In this document: positions 1 through 6,605 of the stretch, piece after piece
Layout: the number at the start of each line of letters is the position of its first letter
How positions within the stretch are numbered: position 1 is the first letter of the stretch
DNA from: an uncultured Synergistales bacterium
GTDB taxonomy: Bacteria > Synergistota > Synergistia > Synergistales > Aminobacteriaceae
Direction of reading: 5' to 3'
Assembly (NCBI GenBank): GCA_905233335.1
Contig: CAJOED010000009.1
Coordinates: 1-14,675 of the forward strand
Length of the DNA stretch: 14,675 nucleotides
The notes under the pieces: generated by a model
What the model saw: the letters and a program-made list of their open reading frames with translations, nothing else
Database searches by the model: none
What the model was told of the DNA's origin: nothing
Program-made: the position numbers and the translations under genes

Positions 1-302
1 GTCTTTAGGACTCCAGGGAACGTGTCCATAACATCCTCTGAGAATATCGCCGCAAGTGAGAGCGAGCCTATGACTTCGCGGCCCTTGAACGGCATATCCG
101 CAGGCAGAACTGTAGTTATCTTTGTCTCTCCGTCTTCACTGACCTTCTCGATTCTATCCAGAAGCGCAGAAAAATCTGACGTCGCACTTATCCTCCGCTT
201 GTAGCCAGGAGTGTCTACGTTGGCCAAGTTATTCGTAATGACGTCAAGATGTGTCTCCTGAACGAGCATTCCTGACGCTGCTTCGTATATTCCTCTGTTC
301 AT
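1..302 (-). CDS. flgF: flagellar basal-body rod protein FlgF, 5' part (runs off left edge)
   Basis: Encodes the first ~100 residues of a flagellar rod/hook-family protein, exported through the flagellar type III apparatus and built into the proximal rod. The N-terminus MNRGIYEAASGMLVQE, followed by DVITNNLANVDTPGYKRR, is the conserved N-terminal rod signature (ANNLANxxTxG(F/Y)K). The form is closer to FlgF (FlhO in Bacillus) than to FlgG, though the C-terminal half that would settle this lies outside the window. The ATG at 302 has a good ribosome binding site (AGGAAGG on the minus strand, about 306-313). It starts only 19 bases after the stop of the upstream gene, whose 3' part is mreB, so the two are probably co-transcribed. 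An mreB/mbl-to-flgF link is known from other bacteria, such as mbl-flhO-flhP in Bacillus. Confidence 0.85.
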   Translation of the reverse strand, partial: MNRGIYEAASGMLVQETHLDVITNNLANVDTPGYKRRISATSDFSALLDRIEKVSEDGETKITTVLPADMPFKGREVIGSLSLAAIFSEDVMDTFPGVLK

Positions 303-321
303 GATTCATCCTTCCTGAGTC

Positions 322-1332
322 TTAGTATCTTTTTCGGCTTGAGCGTTTGAGATTCACGAGCATTGAGCTTTTCCCTGATGCACTCAGCTTGTCCATCTCA
401 GCGAGAGCTTTTCCTGTGCCCAGAGCTACACTCTCCATCGGGTTATCGGCAGTGAAGCAGTTTATGCCTGTCTGCTGGGCTATGAGTTCGGGCAGTCCCC
501 GCAATAACGCTCCGCCTCCTGTGAGTACAATCCCTCTGTCAATAATATCGGCTGACAATTCCGGAGGTGTTTGCTCGAGCACGTTGCGGATTCCGTCAAC
601 AAGAGTCTGAATCATCTCGCCGATCGCCATGTTGACTGCCGAGCTGGTATCTCCCGACGCTAATACTGTCCACTCATCACCTGCCGCAAGTTTCGCTCTG
701 AACTCTTCAGCGTCCTTCTCTGTGCTGAAATCTGCCATGTGTACCATGAATCCTTCCGGCCTGCTGTAGATGAGGTTCTTCATTGTGTCGTAAAATTCCG
801 TCGCTCTGTCCTCACTGATTACTACTTCACCGATTGCTGTCCGTAATAACTGTTCTGTTGCTATCTGCCTCGCCAACGAACGCTTATAGTCCTCAACGCG
901 GACACCTGAATTTGCGAGTGCCTGATAGAATGTTTCTCTCGTCGGGAAATATGTATCAGCGTAATTCTTCATGGCCTGTTCTGCTTCAGCGTCAGATACA
1001 CGAATGCCGCTCTCTTCAAGTTCCTTTGTCATCTGTGATTCGAGTATTGCCTGGTCAAGTACTGCCTGATATATTGCCGGCATATCAAGACTCTCTGCGC
1101 TCCTCGAACTGTAATTGCTGAGGTAGTTGCGGAGTCTCTGCTCAAGTTCCGAACGCATAAGTGAGCGTCCGTTAATCTGTGCAACCTCGTAATCGCTGAT
1201 TGATCCGTCCGGGTTTCGTCCGGGAGTGCGGCGTGTACCTCTGCCCTCGTACATGAAGAACGTAGACAGCAGGAAAGCTACAACAATAATAGCCATAATC
1301 CATTTCATTTGTGTGCGCAGGAATTTCATCAT
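322..1332 (-). CDS. chimeric ORF: SurA/PpiD-like chaperone N-terminus fused in frame to MreB C-terminus
   Basis: This 336-residue ORF joins two unrelated proteins. Residues 1-8 are short and basic, and residues ~10-29 form a hydrophobic anchor. Residues ~45-225 are a SurA_N/PpiD-like helical chaperone region (VAQINGRSLMRSELEQRL, then a VLDQAILESQM helix and a VSDAEAEQAMKNY segment). From about residue 236 the sequence is the end of the actin-like cell-shape protein MreB: a helix ending in VLEQTPPELSADI, then DRGIVLTGGGALLRGL (adenosine-binding loop) and ADNPMESVALGTGKAL. The join lies near residues 226-236, roughly bases 620-660. No parvulin active domain remains and MreB subdomains IA, IB and most of IIA are missing, so neither parent function is complete. 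The N-terminal anchor would also place the MreB part in the periplasm. Normal surA and mreB would be ~330-350 residues each. Either ATG at 1332 or 1329 could start it. It may be a rearrangement joint or an assembly artefact. Confidence 0.85.
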   Translation of the reverse strand: MMKFLRTQMKWIMAIIVVAFLLSTFFMYEGRGTRRTPGRNPDGSISDYEVAQINGRSLMRSELEQRLRNYLSNYSSRSAESLDMPAIYQAVLDQAILESQMTKELEESGIRVSDAEAEQAMKNYADTYFPTRETFYQALANSGVRVEDYKRSLARQIATEQLLRTAIGEVVISEDRATEFYDTMKNLIYSRPEGFMVHMADFSTEKDAEEFRAKLAAGDEWTVLASGDTSSAVNMAIGEMIQTLVDGIRNVLEQTPPELSADIIDRGIVLTGGGALLRGLPELIAQQTGINCFTADNPMESVALGTGKALAEMDKLSASGKSSMLVNLKRSSRKRY

Positions 1333-1413
1333 GATTCAATAAAACCTTCTCTCTGAAAATTTTTGTAGTACGTAGTTTTTACGAATTGAAATTTTAGCAT
1401 ATAATCAGCAATT

Positions 1414-3777
1414 TTACACATCAGCTAAAGACCTTCCCCGCTTTATTTCTACTTCAAGATGTTTCACTTCACCGCCTGAAGCCCTCATGATTTCGCCGAG
1501 CATATCAGCAACATCATCTGCCTCACTCACATGACACTCACACACAAGAGAATCATGCACCTGCAAAAATAATTCTCCCCTGCCTGCGTTCATGAAGTTC
1601 ACGAGCGCACGACGAGCTATATCCGCCGCTGTCCCCTGTATCGGAGTGTTGATGAGTGCCCGGTCGAGTGCCTGATTTTTTGCGGGTATCTCCTTCACCG
1701 GCCTTATCCGCCCCTCAAGAGTCCGGGCATAACCGCGAGCCTTTGCCTGTTTCACGGTGTCATCAAGATATTCCTGTAGTCCCGGAAGCGCATCAAAGTA
1801 GCGTGTCATTATGTCTTTTGCTTCCTGACGAGAGATATTCAGACGTTCCGCAAGCCCGAATGAACTCATGCCGTACAGCAGACCGAAATTAATCATCTTG
1901 GCCGCGCGCCGTAATTCAGGAGTAACGAGTTCCGGCATGACACCGAAAACCCATGATGCCGTCTCCGTGTGAATATCCCTGTTGTGTGTGAACGCGTCAA
2001 TGAGCCGCTCCTCCCCCGACAGATGAGCCAGCACCCGCAATTCTATCTGTGAGTAGTCCGCCGCAACAAAAACATTTTCGGGGTTCACCGGGATTAATCC
2101 CTTCTTGATTTCTTCCGCCCAGTGTCCGAATGCCGGAATGTTCTGCAAGTTCGGATCCCTGCTCGACAATCTGCCTGTTCCCGTGAATGCAGGCTCGAAC
2201 GTCGTGTGTATTATTCCGTCATCACCCGCCGCCTTCTGTAACGGAACGACAAAGCCCGTAAGCATTTTCGAGAGTTCTCGGTGTTCGAGAATGAGAGCAG
2301 GAATTTCACCGCCGGGAAGTTTCGCGAGTTTTTCGAGGGTTGCCGCGTCGGTGGAGTATGAGGTTTTGCCCTTTGTCTTATTGCCAGGCTCAAAGCCGAG
2401 ATACTCAAACAGAAGCCATGACACCTGCTGTGAGGAGTTTATGTTTATGTGCCGTCCTGTTTTGCGTATGAGTTCTGCCTCAAGCTGTAGTATTTTCTCT
2501 TCAAGCTCACTCTGCACCGACAAAAATTTTTCGCGGTCAATCCTCACTCCGTTATCTTCCATTTTATTCAGCACCGGGATTAGCGGCAGGTCTATTTTCG
2601 TCATGATGTCGTGTAACCCGTCGTAAGTGAGTATTTCGGCGTTGATGTTTCCGGCAAAATCAGCTAACGTTCTTGCGGGGTCTTCACTGGTGCGAATAGT
2701 CTTCATGACATCGGGGAAATTTGCGCCGGTTTCGTCGGGGTGGAGAAGGTAATACGCCGTCTTGAGATCCCATACGTCATGAGTGAGTCCGGGATTTTTC
2801 CGCAAAGTGCTCTTGTAGTCGTCGGTGATAGTTTCGCATTCCGGCATCATGAAAGCCTTTGACGACACAAACGCGCGCGGTGAAATTTCTTTTGTGCTCC
2901 CCATACGTTTCAGGACACGGGAAAGGCCAAGACGTAACGCAAGATTTTCTGCTCCCTCGAAATCAGGTGTGAAGTTCATGCAGTCATTCAGGAACTCACT
3001 ATCACCCGAAAAAATATCATCATGAAGCCTGATGATGTTATCGCGCGTCCATTTTGCCGCTTCGAGTCCGCAAGCCTGAAGTTTTGTGCGGGTGGATTTC
3101 GTGAACTTGTCGAGGGACGCAAATATATCTTCAAGCGTGGGGTATTCAGCAAGAATTTTCTGTGCTCCCTTTTCGCCGATGCCCGCAATGCCCTTTACGT
3201 TGTCGGCTTTGTCCCCGATTATAGCGAGGTAGTCAGCCATTGATGACGGCATGAACCCGAACTCACGAACGAACGCATGAACATCATAGATTTCTGCACC
3301 TGCTACTCCGTTTTTGAGGGGGCGCATGATCCGTATGTTTTCGCCGAGCACCTGAAAGAGATCTTTGTCGGAAGAGAGTATCACTGCTTCATGTCCCTCG
3401 CTCTGTGCAAGACGTGCGATTGATGCTGCTGTGTCGTCGGCCTCTACTCCCTCGCGTATTATGACGTTGTGCCCGCAGAGACGTAATAATTCCTGCAGTA
3501 TCGGAAGCTGTATCCGTAACTCGTCGGCTAGTGGCTTGCGGTCGGCTTTGTAGTCCTTCTGCAGTTCGTGGCGGAAAGTTTTTCCGGGTGCGTCGAAAAC
3601 TATCACTGTGCAGTCGGGCAGTAACTCGTCCTGTACCCTGTACAACATGTTCATGAAGCCGACGATCATAGCTGTAGGAGTTCCGTCGGGGGCGGAAAGT
3701 TTTACGTTGAGTGCGTGAAATCCCCTGTGAGCGAGGCTGTGTCCGTCGACAACAAGAAAAGTTTTTATGTTAATCAC
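1414..3777 (-). CDS. polA: DNA polymerase I
   Basis: Repair and Okazaki-fragment-processing DNA polymerase, 787 residues. Residues 1 to ~280 are the 5'-3' exonuclease/flap nuclease: VDGHSLAHRGF, an FDAPGKTFRHE motif, GVEADDTAASIA, SSDKDLFQVL and the helix-hairpin-helix GIAGIGEKGA. The middle region is short and I see no DEDD proofreading residues, so 3'-5' exonuclease activity is probably absent. The polymerase domain is intact: motif A DYSQIELRVLAHLS with catalytic D574, motif B RRAAKMINFGLLYG with K627 and Y635, and motif C QVHDSLVCE with H741-D742. The start is a GTG at 3777. A TGA lies just upstream in frame, so no earlier start is possible, but GGGAA sits only one base from the GTG. Initiation a few codons later (ATT or ATA) cannot be excluded. 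The gene is followed after 81 bases by the chimeric surA-type ORF on the same strand. Confidence 0.96.
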   Translation of the reverse strand: MINIKTFLVVDGHSLAHRGFHALNVKLSAPDGTPTAMIVGFMNMLYRVQDELLPDCTVIVFDAPGKTFRHELQKDYKADRKPLADELRIQLPILQELLRLCGHNVIIREGVEADDTAASIARLAQSEGHEAVILSSDKDLFQVLGENIRIMRPLKNGVAGAEIYDVHAFVREFGFMPSSMADYLAIIGDKADNVKGIAGIGEKGAQKILAEYPTLEDIFASLDKFTKSTRTKLQACGLEAAKWTRDNIIRLHDDIFSGDSEFLNDCMNFTPDFEGAENLALRLGLSRVLKRMGSTKEISPRAFVSSKAFMMPECETITDDYKSTLRKNPGLTHDVWDLKTAYYLLHPDETGANFPDVMKTIRTSEDPARTLADFAGNINAEILTYDGLHDIMTKIDLPLIPVLNKMEDNGVRIDREKFLSVQSELEEKILQLEAELIRKTGRHININSSQQVSWLLFEYLGFEPGNKTKGKTSYSTDAATLEKLAKLPGGEIPALILEHRELSKMLTGFVVPLQKAAGDDGIIHTTFEPAFTGTGRLSSRDPNLQNIPAFGHWAEEIKKGLIPVNPENVFVAADYSQIELRVLAHLSGEERLIDAFTHNRDIHTETASWVFGVMPELVTPELRRAAKMINFGLLYGMSSFGLAERLNISRQEAKDIMTRYFDALPGLQEYLDDTVKQAKARGYARTLEGRIRPVKEIPAKNQALDRALINTPIQGTAADIARRALVNFMNAGRGELFLQVHDSLVCECHVSEADDVADMLGEIMRASGGEVKHLEVEIKRGRSLADV

Positions 3778-3845
3778 TTCCCATCATAAAAAAATATTGC
3801 GATAAATTATAATATGCTGAAAAAATTTGACGGGGTATTTGGTGA
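3778..3845. promoter_or_regulatory. divergent promoter region between polA and the macrodomain operon
   Basis: These 68 AT-rich bases separate two divergent genes. A perfect TATAAT lies on the plus strand at 3808-3813, about 32 bases before the macrodomain ATG. The minus strand also reads TATAAT at 3811-3806, so the same AT-rich core could serve polA. No convincing -35 hexamer is seen at the right distance in either direction, so the promoter call rests on the -10 and the divergent layout. Confidence 0.45.
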
Positions 3846-4586
3846 ATGTTGAAATTTCTTATTAATTATCTGCTTGATGAGATGCCTGAATGTAAATATT
3901 TTCTGAAAGTTACGGACGACCCGAAATTATTATTGCGTTATCTCATGAACGTAAGACCTCCCATGAAACTATCGCCCGACTTCCTGAAAGTACAGGACGA
4001 ATACTTATCGCACGAACGAGAATTACGCGGCATTATTGACGGTGAAGCTCTGCCCGGAAAAATATCGTTATGGCAGGGAGATATTACGCGCCTGAAAGTT
4101 GACGCAATAGTGAACGCGGCGAACTCAAAATTACTGGGTTGCTTTGTGCCGGGTCATAACTGCATAGACAACGCAATACATTCTGCGGCTGGACTGCAAT
4201 TACGGGACGAGTGCAACATCATCATGACGGCTCAGGGACACGACGAACCGACCGGGTGCGCAAAAATCACACGGGGCTACAACCTTCCGGCAAAATACGT
4301 CATTCACACTGTCGGACCGATTGTTGACGGTGAACTTACTCCCCGGCACTGTGAGGAACTTGCGAGGTGCTACAGGTCATGCCTCGAACTTGCAGAGTCG
4401 CGCGGGCTGAAGAGTATTGCGTTCTGCTGTATCTCTACGGGGGTATTCGGTTTCCCTAATGACGAGGCCGCACATATAGCCGTTAATACAGTGAGGGAAT
4501 TTTCGCCGCACATGAAGGTAGTCTTCAATGTCTTCAAGGACTACGACCGCGAACTATACATAAAGGAGCTGACGAATAATGATTGA
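3846..4586 (+). CDS. zinc-type macrodomain protein, protein-ADP-ribose hydrolase
   Basis: Macrodomain protein of 246 residues that should bind ADP-ribose and remove it from modified proteins in the cytosol. Residues 1-70 are a helical N-terminal extension usual for the zinc-macro group. The macrodomain follows: WQGDIT (76-81), VDAIVNAANS (85-94), the loop GCFVPGHNCIDNAIHSAAG (98-116), GCAKITRGYNLPAKYVIHTVGP (137-158) and the phosphate-binding loop STGVFGFP (197-204). The Cys/His/Cys cluster C99-H104-C106 in the catalytic loop is the hallmark of the zinc-containing macrodomains found beside class M sirtuins in Staphylococcus and Streptococcus. It is the first gene of an operon and its end overlaps the sirtuin start by 8 bases. 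Writer and eraser are therefore made together. The ADP-ribosylated substrate is unknown. Confidence 0.9.
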   Translation: MLKFLINYLLDEMPECKYFLKVTDDPKLLLRYLMNVRPPMKLSPDFLKVQDEYLSHERELRGIIDGEALPGKISLWQGDITRLKVDAIVNAANSKLLGCFVPGHNCIDNAIHSAAGLQLRDECNIIMTAQGHDEPTGCAKITRGYNLPAKYVIHTVGPIVDGELTPRHCEELARCYRSCLELAESRGLKSIAFCCISTGVFGFPNDEAAHIAVNTVREFSPHMKVVFNVFKDYDRELYIKELTNND

Positions 4587-5406
4587 GCAACTGAAACGGG
4601 CACTTGATGAGGCAGAAACCGTAATTATAGGAGCAGGGGCGGGATTGTCCACATCGGCGGGCTTCACGTATGACGGCGAACGTTTCACGAAATACTTTGC
4701 TGATTTCGAGAGCAAATATCATTTTCACGATATGTACTCCGGCGGCTTCTACCCGTACGAGACACCTGAAGAGTTTTGGGCATACTGGAGCAGAAATATT
4801 TTCATTAACAGATATTGCGACGCTCCGAAACCTGTATATGATGACCTGCTGAAAGTCATTCACGGCAAAAATTATTTCGTCCTCACCACGAACGTAGATC
4901 ACTGTTTCCAAAAAGCCGGGGTCGATAAATCACGCTTATTTTATACGCAGGGTGATTACGGGCTGTTTCAGTGTTCTCTTCCGTGCCATAAGAAGACATA
5001 CGACAACGAGAAAACTATTACTGCTATGCTCTCACAACAAAAAGATATGCGCGTACCTCATGAACTCATACCGTACTGTCCTGTATGCGGCCGTCCCATG
5101 ACCATGAATTTGCGCTGTGATGATTCATTCGTTGAGGACGACGGGTGGCATGAAGCCGCAGAACGTTATGTGCAGTTCCTCAATGACAATCACGACAGCA
5201 GGACTATATTTCTCGAACTCGGAACGGGAATGAATACGCCGTCAATCATCAAGTATCCTTTCTGGCGGATGACTCGTACTTGGCCGGATGCGCTGTATGT
5301 GTGCGTGAATTTGGGTGAAGCATATGTGCCGGAACGTTCAGGGATTACGGAGCGTTCTGTGTGCATCAACAGGGACATAGGGGAAGTGTTAAGCGAATTG
5401 ATGTGA
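4579..5406 (+). CDS. class M sirtuin (SirTM), probable protein ADP-ribosyltransferase
   Basis: Sir2-family protein of 275 residues. The NAD-binding Rossmann loop is GAGAGLSTSAGFTYDG (18-33). The usual TQNIDxLH motif is TTNVDHCF (103-110). The position of the catalytic histidine is glutamine (Q124 in TQGDYG), as in the described class M sirtuins, which ADP-ribosylate proteins rather than deacylate them. A zinc ribbon is formed by C132, C136, C167 and C170. LELGTGMNTPSI (212-223) and VNLGE (243-247) complete the fold. The ATG has AAGGAG about 10 bases upstream and overlaps the macrodomain stop by 8 bases, indicating translational coupling. In firmicutes this pair is normally linked to a GcvH-like carrier and a lipoate ligase, and neither is present here. 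The third gene of this operon is instead an AlbA_2 protein. Confidence 0.9.
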   Translation: MIEQLKRALDEAETVIIGAGAGLSTSAGFTYDGERFTKYFADFESKYHFHDMYSGGFYPYETPEEFWAYWSRNIFINRYCDAPKPVYDDLLKVIHGKNYFVLTTNVDHCFQKAGVDKSRLFYTQGDYGLFQCSLPCHKKTYDNEKTITAMLSQQKDMRVPHELIPYCPVCGRPMTMNLRCDDSFVEDDGWHEAAERYVQFLNDNHDSRTIFLELGTGMNTPSIIKYPFWRMTRTWPDALYVCVNLGEAYVPERSGITERSVCINRDIGEVLSELM

Positions 5407-6377
5407 GTGCCTTTGCAGAGTTTCTTGAACGTACTGCTGACGATGACCGGCAATTTATCGGGATTGATGACCTTCACAAAATCCCTAGTACTGTATGTGC
5501 GCTCGCAAACTCGTCGGGAGGGTGGATAGTTGCGGGTGCTGAAAGGGACATCAACGACGACATCACGATAACCGGCCTCAATGATGACCCCGAAAAATAT
5601 ATTCCCGCAGAAATCCCGCATGAAATTCACGAGTTCGCCGAGATAGCAGCAATATACGTTCCGACGCTCGAATGGTACAGGAAGCCCATAGTCCTCAACG
5701 GCCAAGTGTACCGGCGTGTTGAAGGGGAAAATGTCATTTCGGGGAAGTGGGCGCGTTCTGTGATGACTGCGGACGCTCTAGAATTTTCGCGCGATGACTG
5801 CCCCGTGAAAAATATCACCCTCAACGACAACGACATTAACGAGTTCACGACGAAATTTTCGGCTATCTCTCATGATGACTTCATGCGTAAGTGCGGCGTG
5901 TATTCGGGAAAACATATCACTCTTGCGGGCGCATTGATGTTCGGCGAATTAGTGAACGTCCGCGCAGTTCTCTCTTACTCGTCGGGACACGCAGAACTTG
6001 AGCGGCATAATCTTTGGCGTGCGTACTCGGACATTCTCCCGCGACTGACAGCGAGACTTTCCGGGAAATGTGCGGCGGCGTTGCGGGAAGTGTTCGTGAA
6101 TGCTCTGCTACATGCCGACTACAATATAGACAGACACATAGACATAGCGATAACGTCATCACCTCCCAAAATCACAATCACTAACCCCGGCACAATCAGG
6201 GGCACGACGAGAAATTACAGACTGGCAAAACTTTTCAGGCTTTCAGGGATGAGCGGCGGAGGCATGAAACCGATTTATGACTATGCGCCAAACTTCAAGC
6301 TCGAACAGGACATGCTGAATTTTCGTGTGAACGCAACGATTACGCTTGAGGGACTGCCTGCTCCTATATTGCTGTAA
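5403..6377 (+). CDS. AlbA_2 / HATPase_c_4 (RecG-like, Schlafen-like) protein
   Basis: Protein of 324 residues from the GTG at 5403, which overlaps the sirtuin TGA as GTGA. An earlier GTG at 5361 would add 14 residues with no clear family match. Residues ~17-130 are an AlbA_2 (Schlafen-like) domain: FIGIDDLHKIPSTVCALANSSGGWIVAGAE, with the typical short strand-helix-NSxGG core, then an LNGQVYRRVEGENV strand pair. Residues ~170-270 resemble the HATPase_c_4 region of COG2865-type regulators: ALREVFVNALLHADY (226-240, N-box-like) and ITITNPGTI (257-265, G1-like). They end in NYRLAKLFRLSGMSGGGMKPIYDY. The acidic residue normally seen as EFK before the AlbA_2 core is absent, so the domain is somewhat divergent. 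Cellular role unknown; the family is associated with nucleic-acid binding and stress or defence loci. Co-translation with SirTM and the macrodomain suggests it belongs to the ADP-ribosylation system, as target, sensor or regulator. Confidence 0.75.
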   Translation: MSAFAEFLERTADDDRQFIGIDDLHKIPSTVCALANSSGGWIVAGAERDINDDITITGLNDDPEKYIPAEIPHEIHEFAEIAAIYVPTLEWYRKPIVLNGQVYRRVEGENVISGKWARSVMTADALEFSRDDCPVKNITLNDNDINEFTTKFSAISHDDFMRKCGVYSGKHITLAGALMFGELVNVRAVLSYSSGHAELERHNLWRAYSDILPRLTARLSGKCAAALREVFVNALLHADYNIDRHIDIAITSSPPKITITNPGTIRGTTRNYRLAKLFRLSGMSGGGMKPIYDYAPNFKLEQDMLNFRVNATITLEGLPAPILL

Positions 6378-6381
6378 GTTT
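6274..6381 (+). repeat. direct repeat copy A (3' end of AlbA_2 gene)
   Basis: The last ~100 bases of the AlbA_2 gene and its stop recur imperfectly about 135 bases downstream. Shared blocks are the start of the segment (codons for IYDYAPNFKL, 25 bases with few changes), GAACGCAACG, CTTGAGG and the end block ATATTGCTGTAAGTTT, which contains the stop of this gene. Confidence 0.7.
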
Positions 6382-6394
6382 TTCATGTTTTCAT

Positions 6395-6494
6395 GGAATG
6401 ACGGAGTTATTTATGATTACGCAACAAACTCCAAATTATGAATGCAACGCTGAAACTTGAAGGGGTCTTCATGCTTCCATATTGCTGTAAGTTT
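6395..6494 (+). pseudogene. decayed remnant of a second AlbA_2 gene (3' end only)
   Basis: This intergenic stretch is a degraded copy of the 3' end of the gene before it. One frame reads VIYDYATNSKL and then stops, against PIYDYAPNFKL in the intact gene. After a loss of about 25 bases the similarity resumes with NATLKLEG against NATITLEG. It then shifts frame by +2 and ends with the identical block ATATTGCTGTAAGTTT at 6479-6494. This is best read as what is left of a tandem paralogue that was mostly deleted. No ribosome binding site or open frame survives, so it is not expected to be expressed as protein. Confidence 0.65.
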
Positions 6495-6513
6495 GTATCA
6501 CACAACTATAAAC

Positions 6514-6542
6514 TTGACCGAGAAAATAACTGCTGGTAAAAT
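6514..6542 (+). promoter_or_regulatory. sigma-70-type promoter of the iron-uptake operon
   Basis: TTGACC at 6514-6519 and TAAAAT at 6537-6542 are separated by exactly 17 bases, a near-consensus housekeeping promoter. Transcription would start near 6549, about 57 bases before the FTR1 start codon. A weak dyad (TGATTG at 6563-6568, CAATTCA at 6572-6578) lies just after the predicted start and could be an operator for the DtxR-like regulator at the end of the operon, but it matches no consensus I know. Confidence 0.75.
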
Positions 6543-6605
6543 TCACCTCACATAAAAAAGTTTGATTGATACAATTCACAAAACTACAAAGGAGAATGAC
6601 CTCAC

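Noticed and set aside
600..840. Similar motifs AIGEVV (chaperone part) and AIGEMI (MreB part) in the chimeric ORF, as possible homology that drove the fusion
   Set aside because: The first copy is about 65-70 codons from the joint, and the DNA match is only about 12 of 15 bases, so it cannot be the crossover point.
1333..1413. Separate promoter for the chimeric surA-type ORF between it and polA
   Set aside because: The 81 bases are AT-rich with several -10-like hexamers, but none has a -35 at a fitting distance; read-through from polA is as likely.
2105..2626. Long open frame opposite polA
   Set aside because: Antisense shadow of a clearly conserved gene, serine/cysteine-rich with no family resemblance or ribosome binding site.
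3846..6377. Macrodomain-SirTM-AlbA_2 as a proven anti-phage system
   Set aside because: No toxin, nuclease or defence-island neighbours are visible; a defence role is only one possibility and cannot be supported from the sequence alone.
6484..6516. AAGTTT...AAACTT inverted repeat as terminator of the SirTM operon
   Set aside because: Six AT-rich pairs, a 15-base loop and no T run; it also runs into the -35 of the next promoter. No convincing terminator was found for the SirTM operon.
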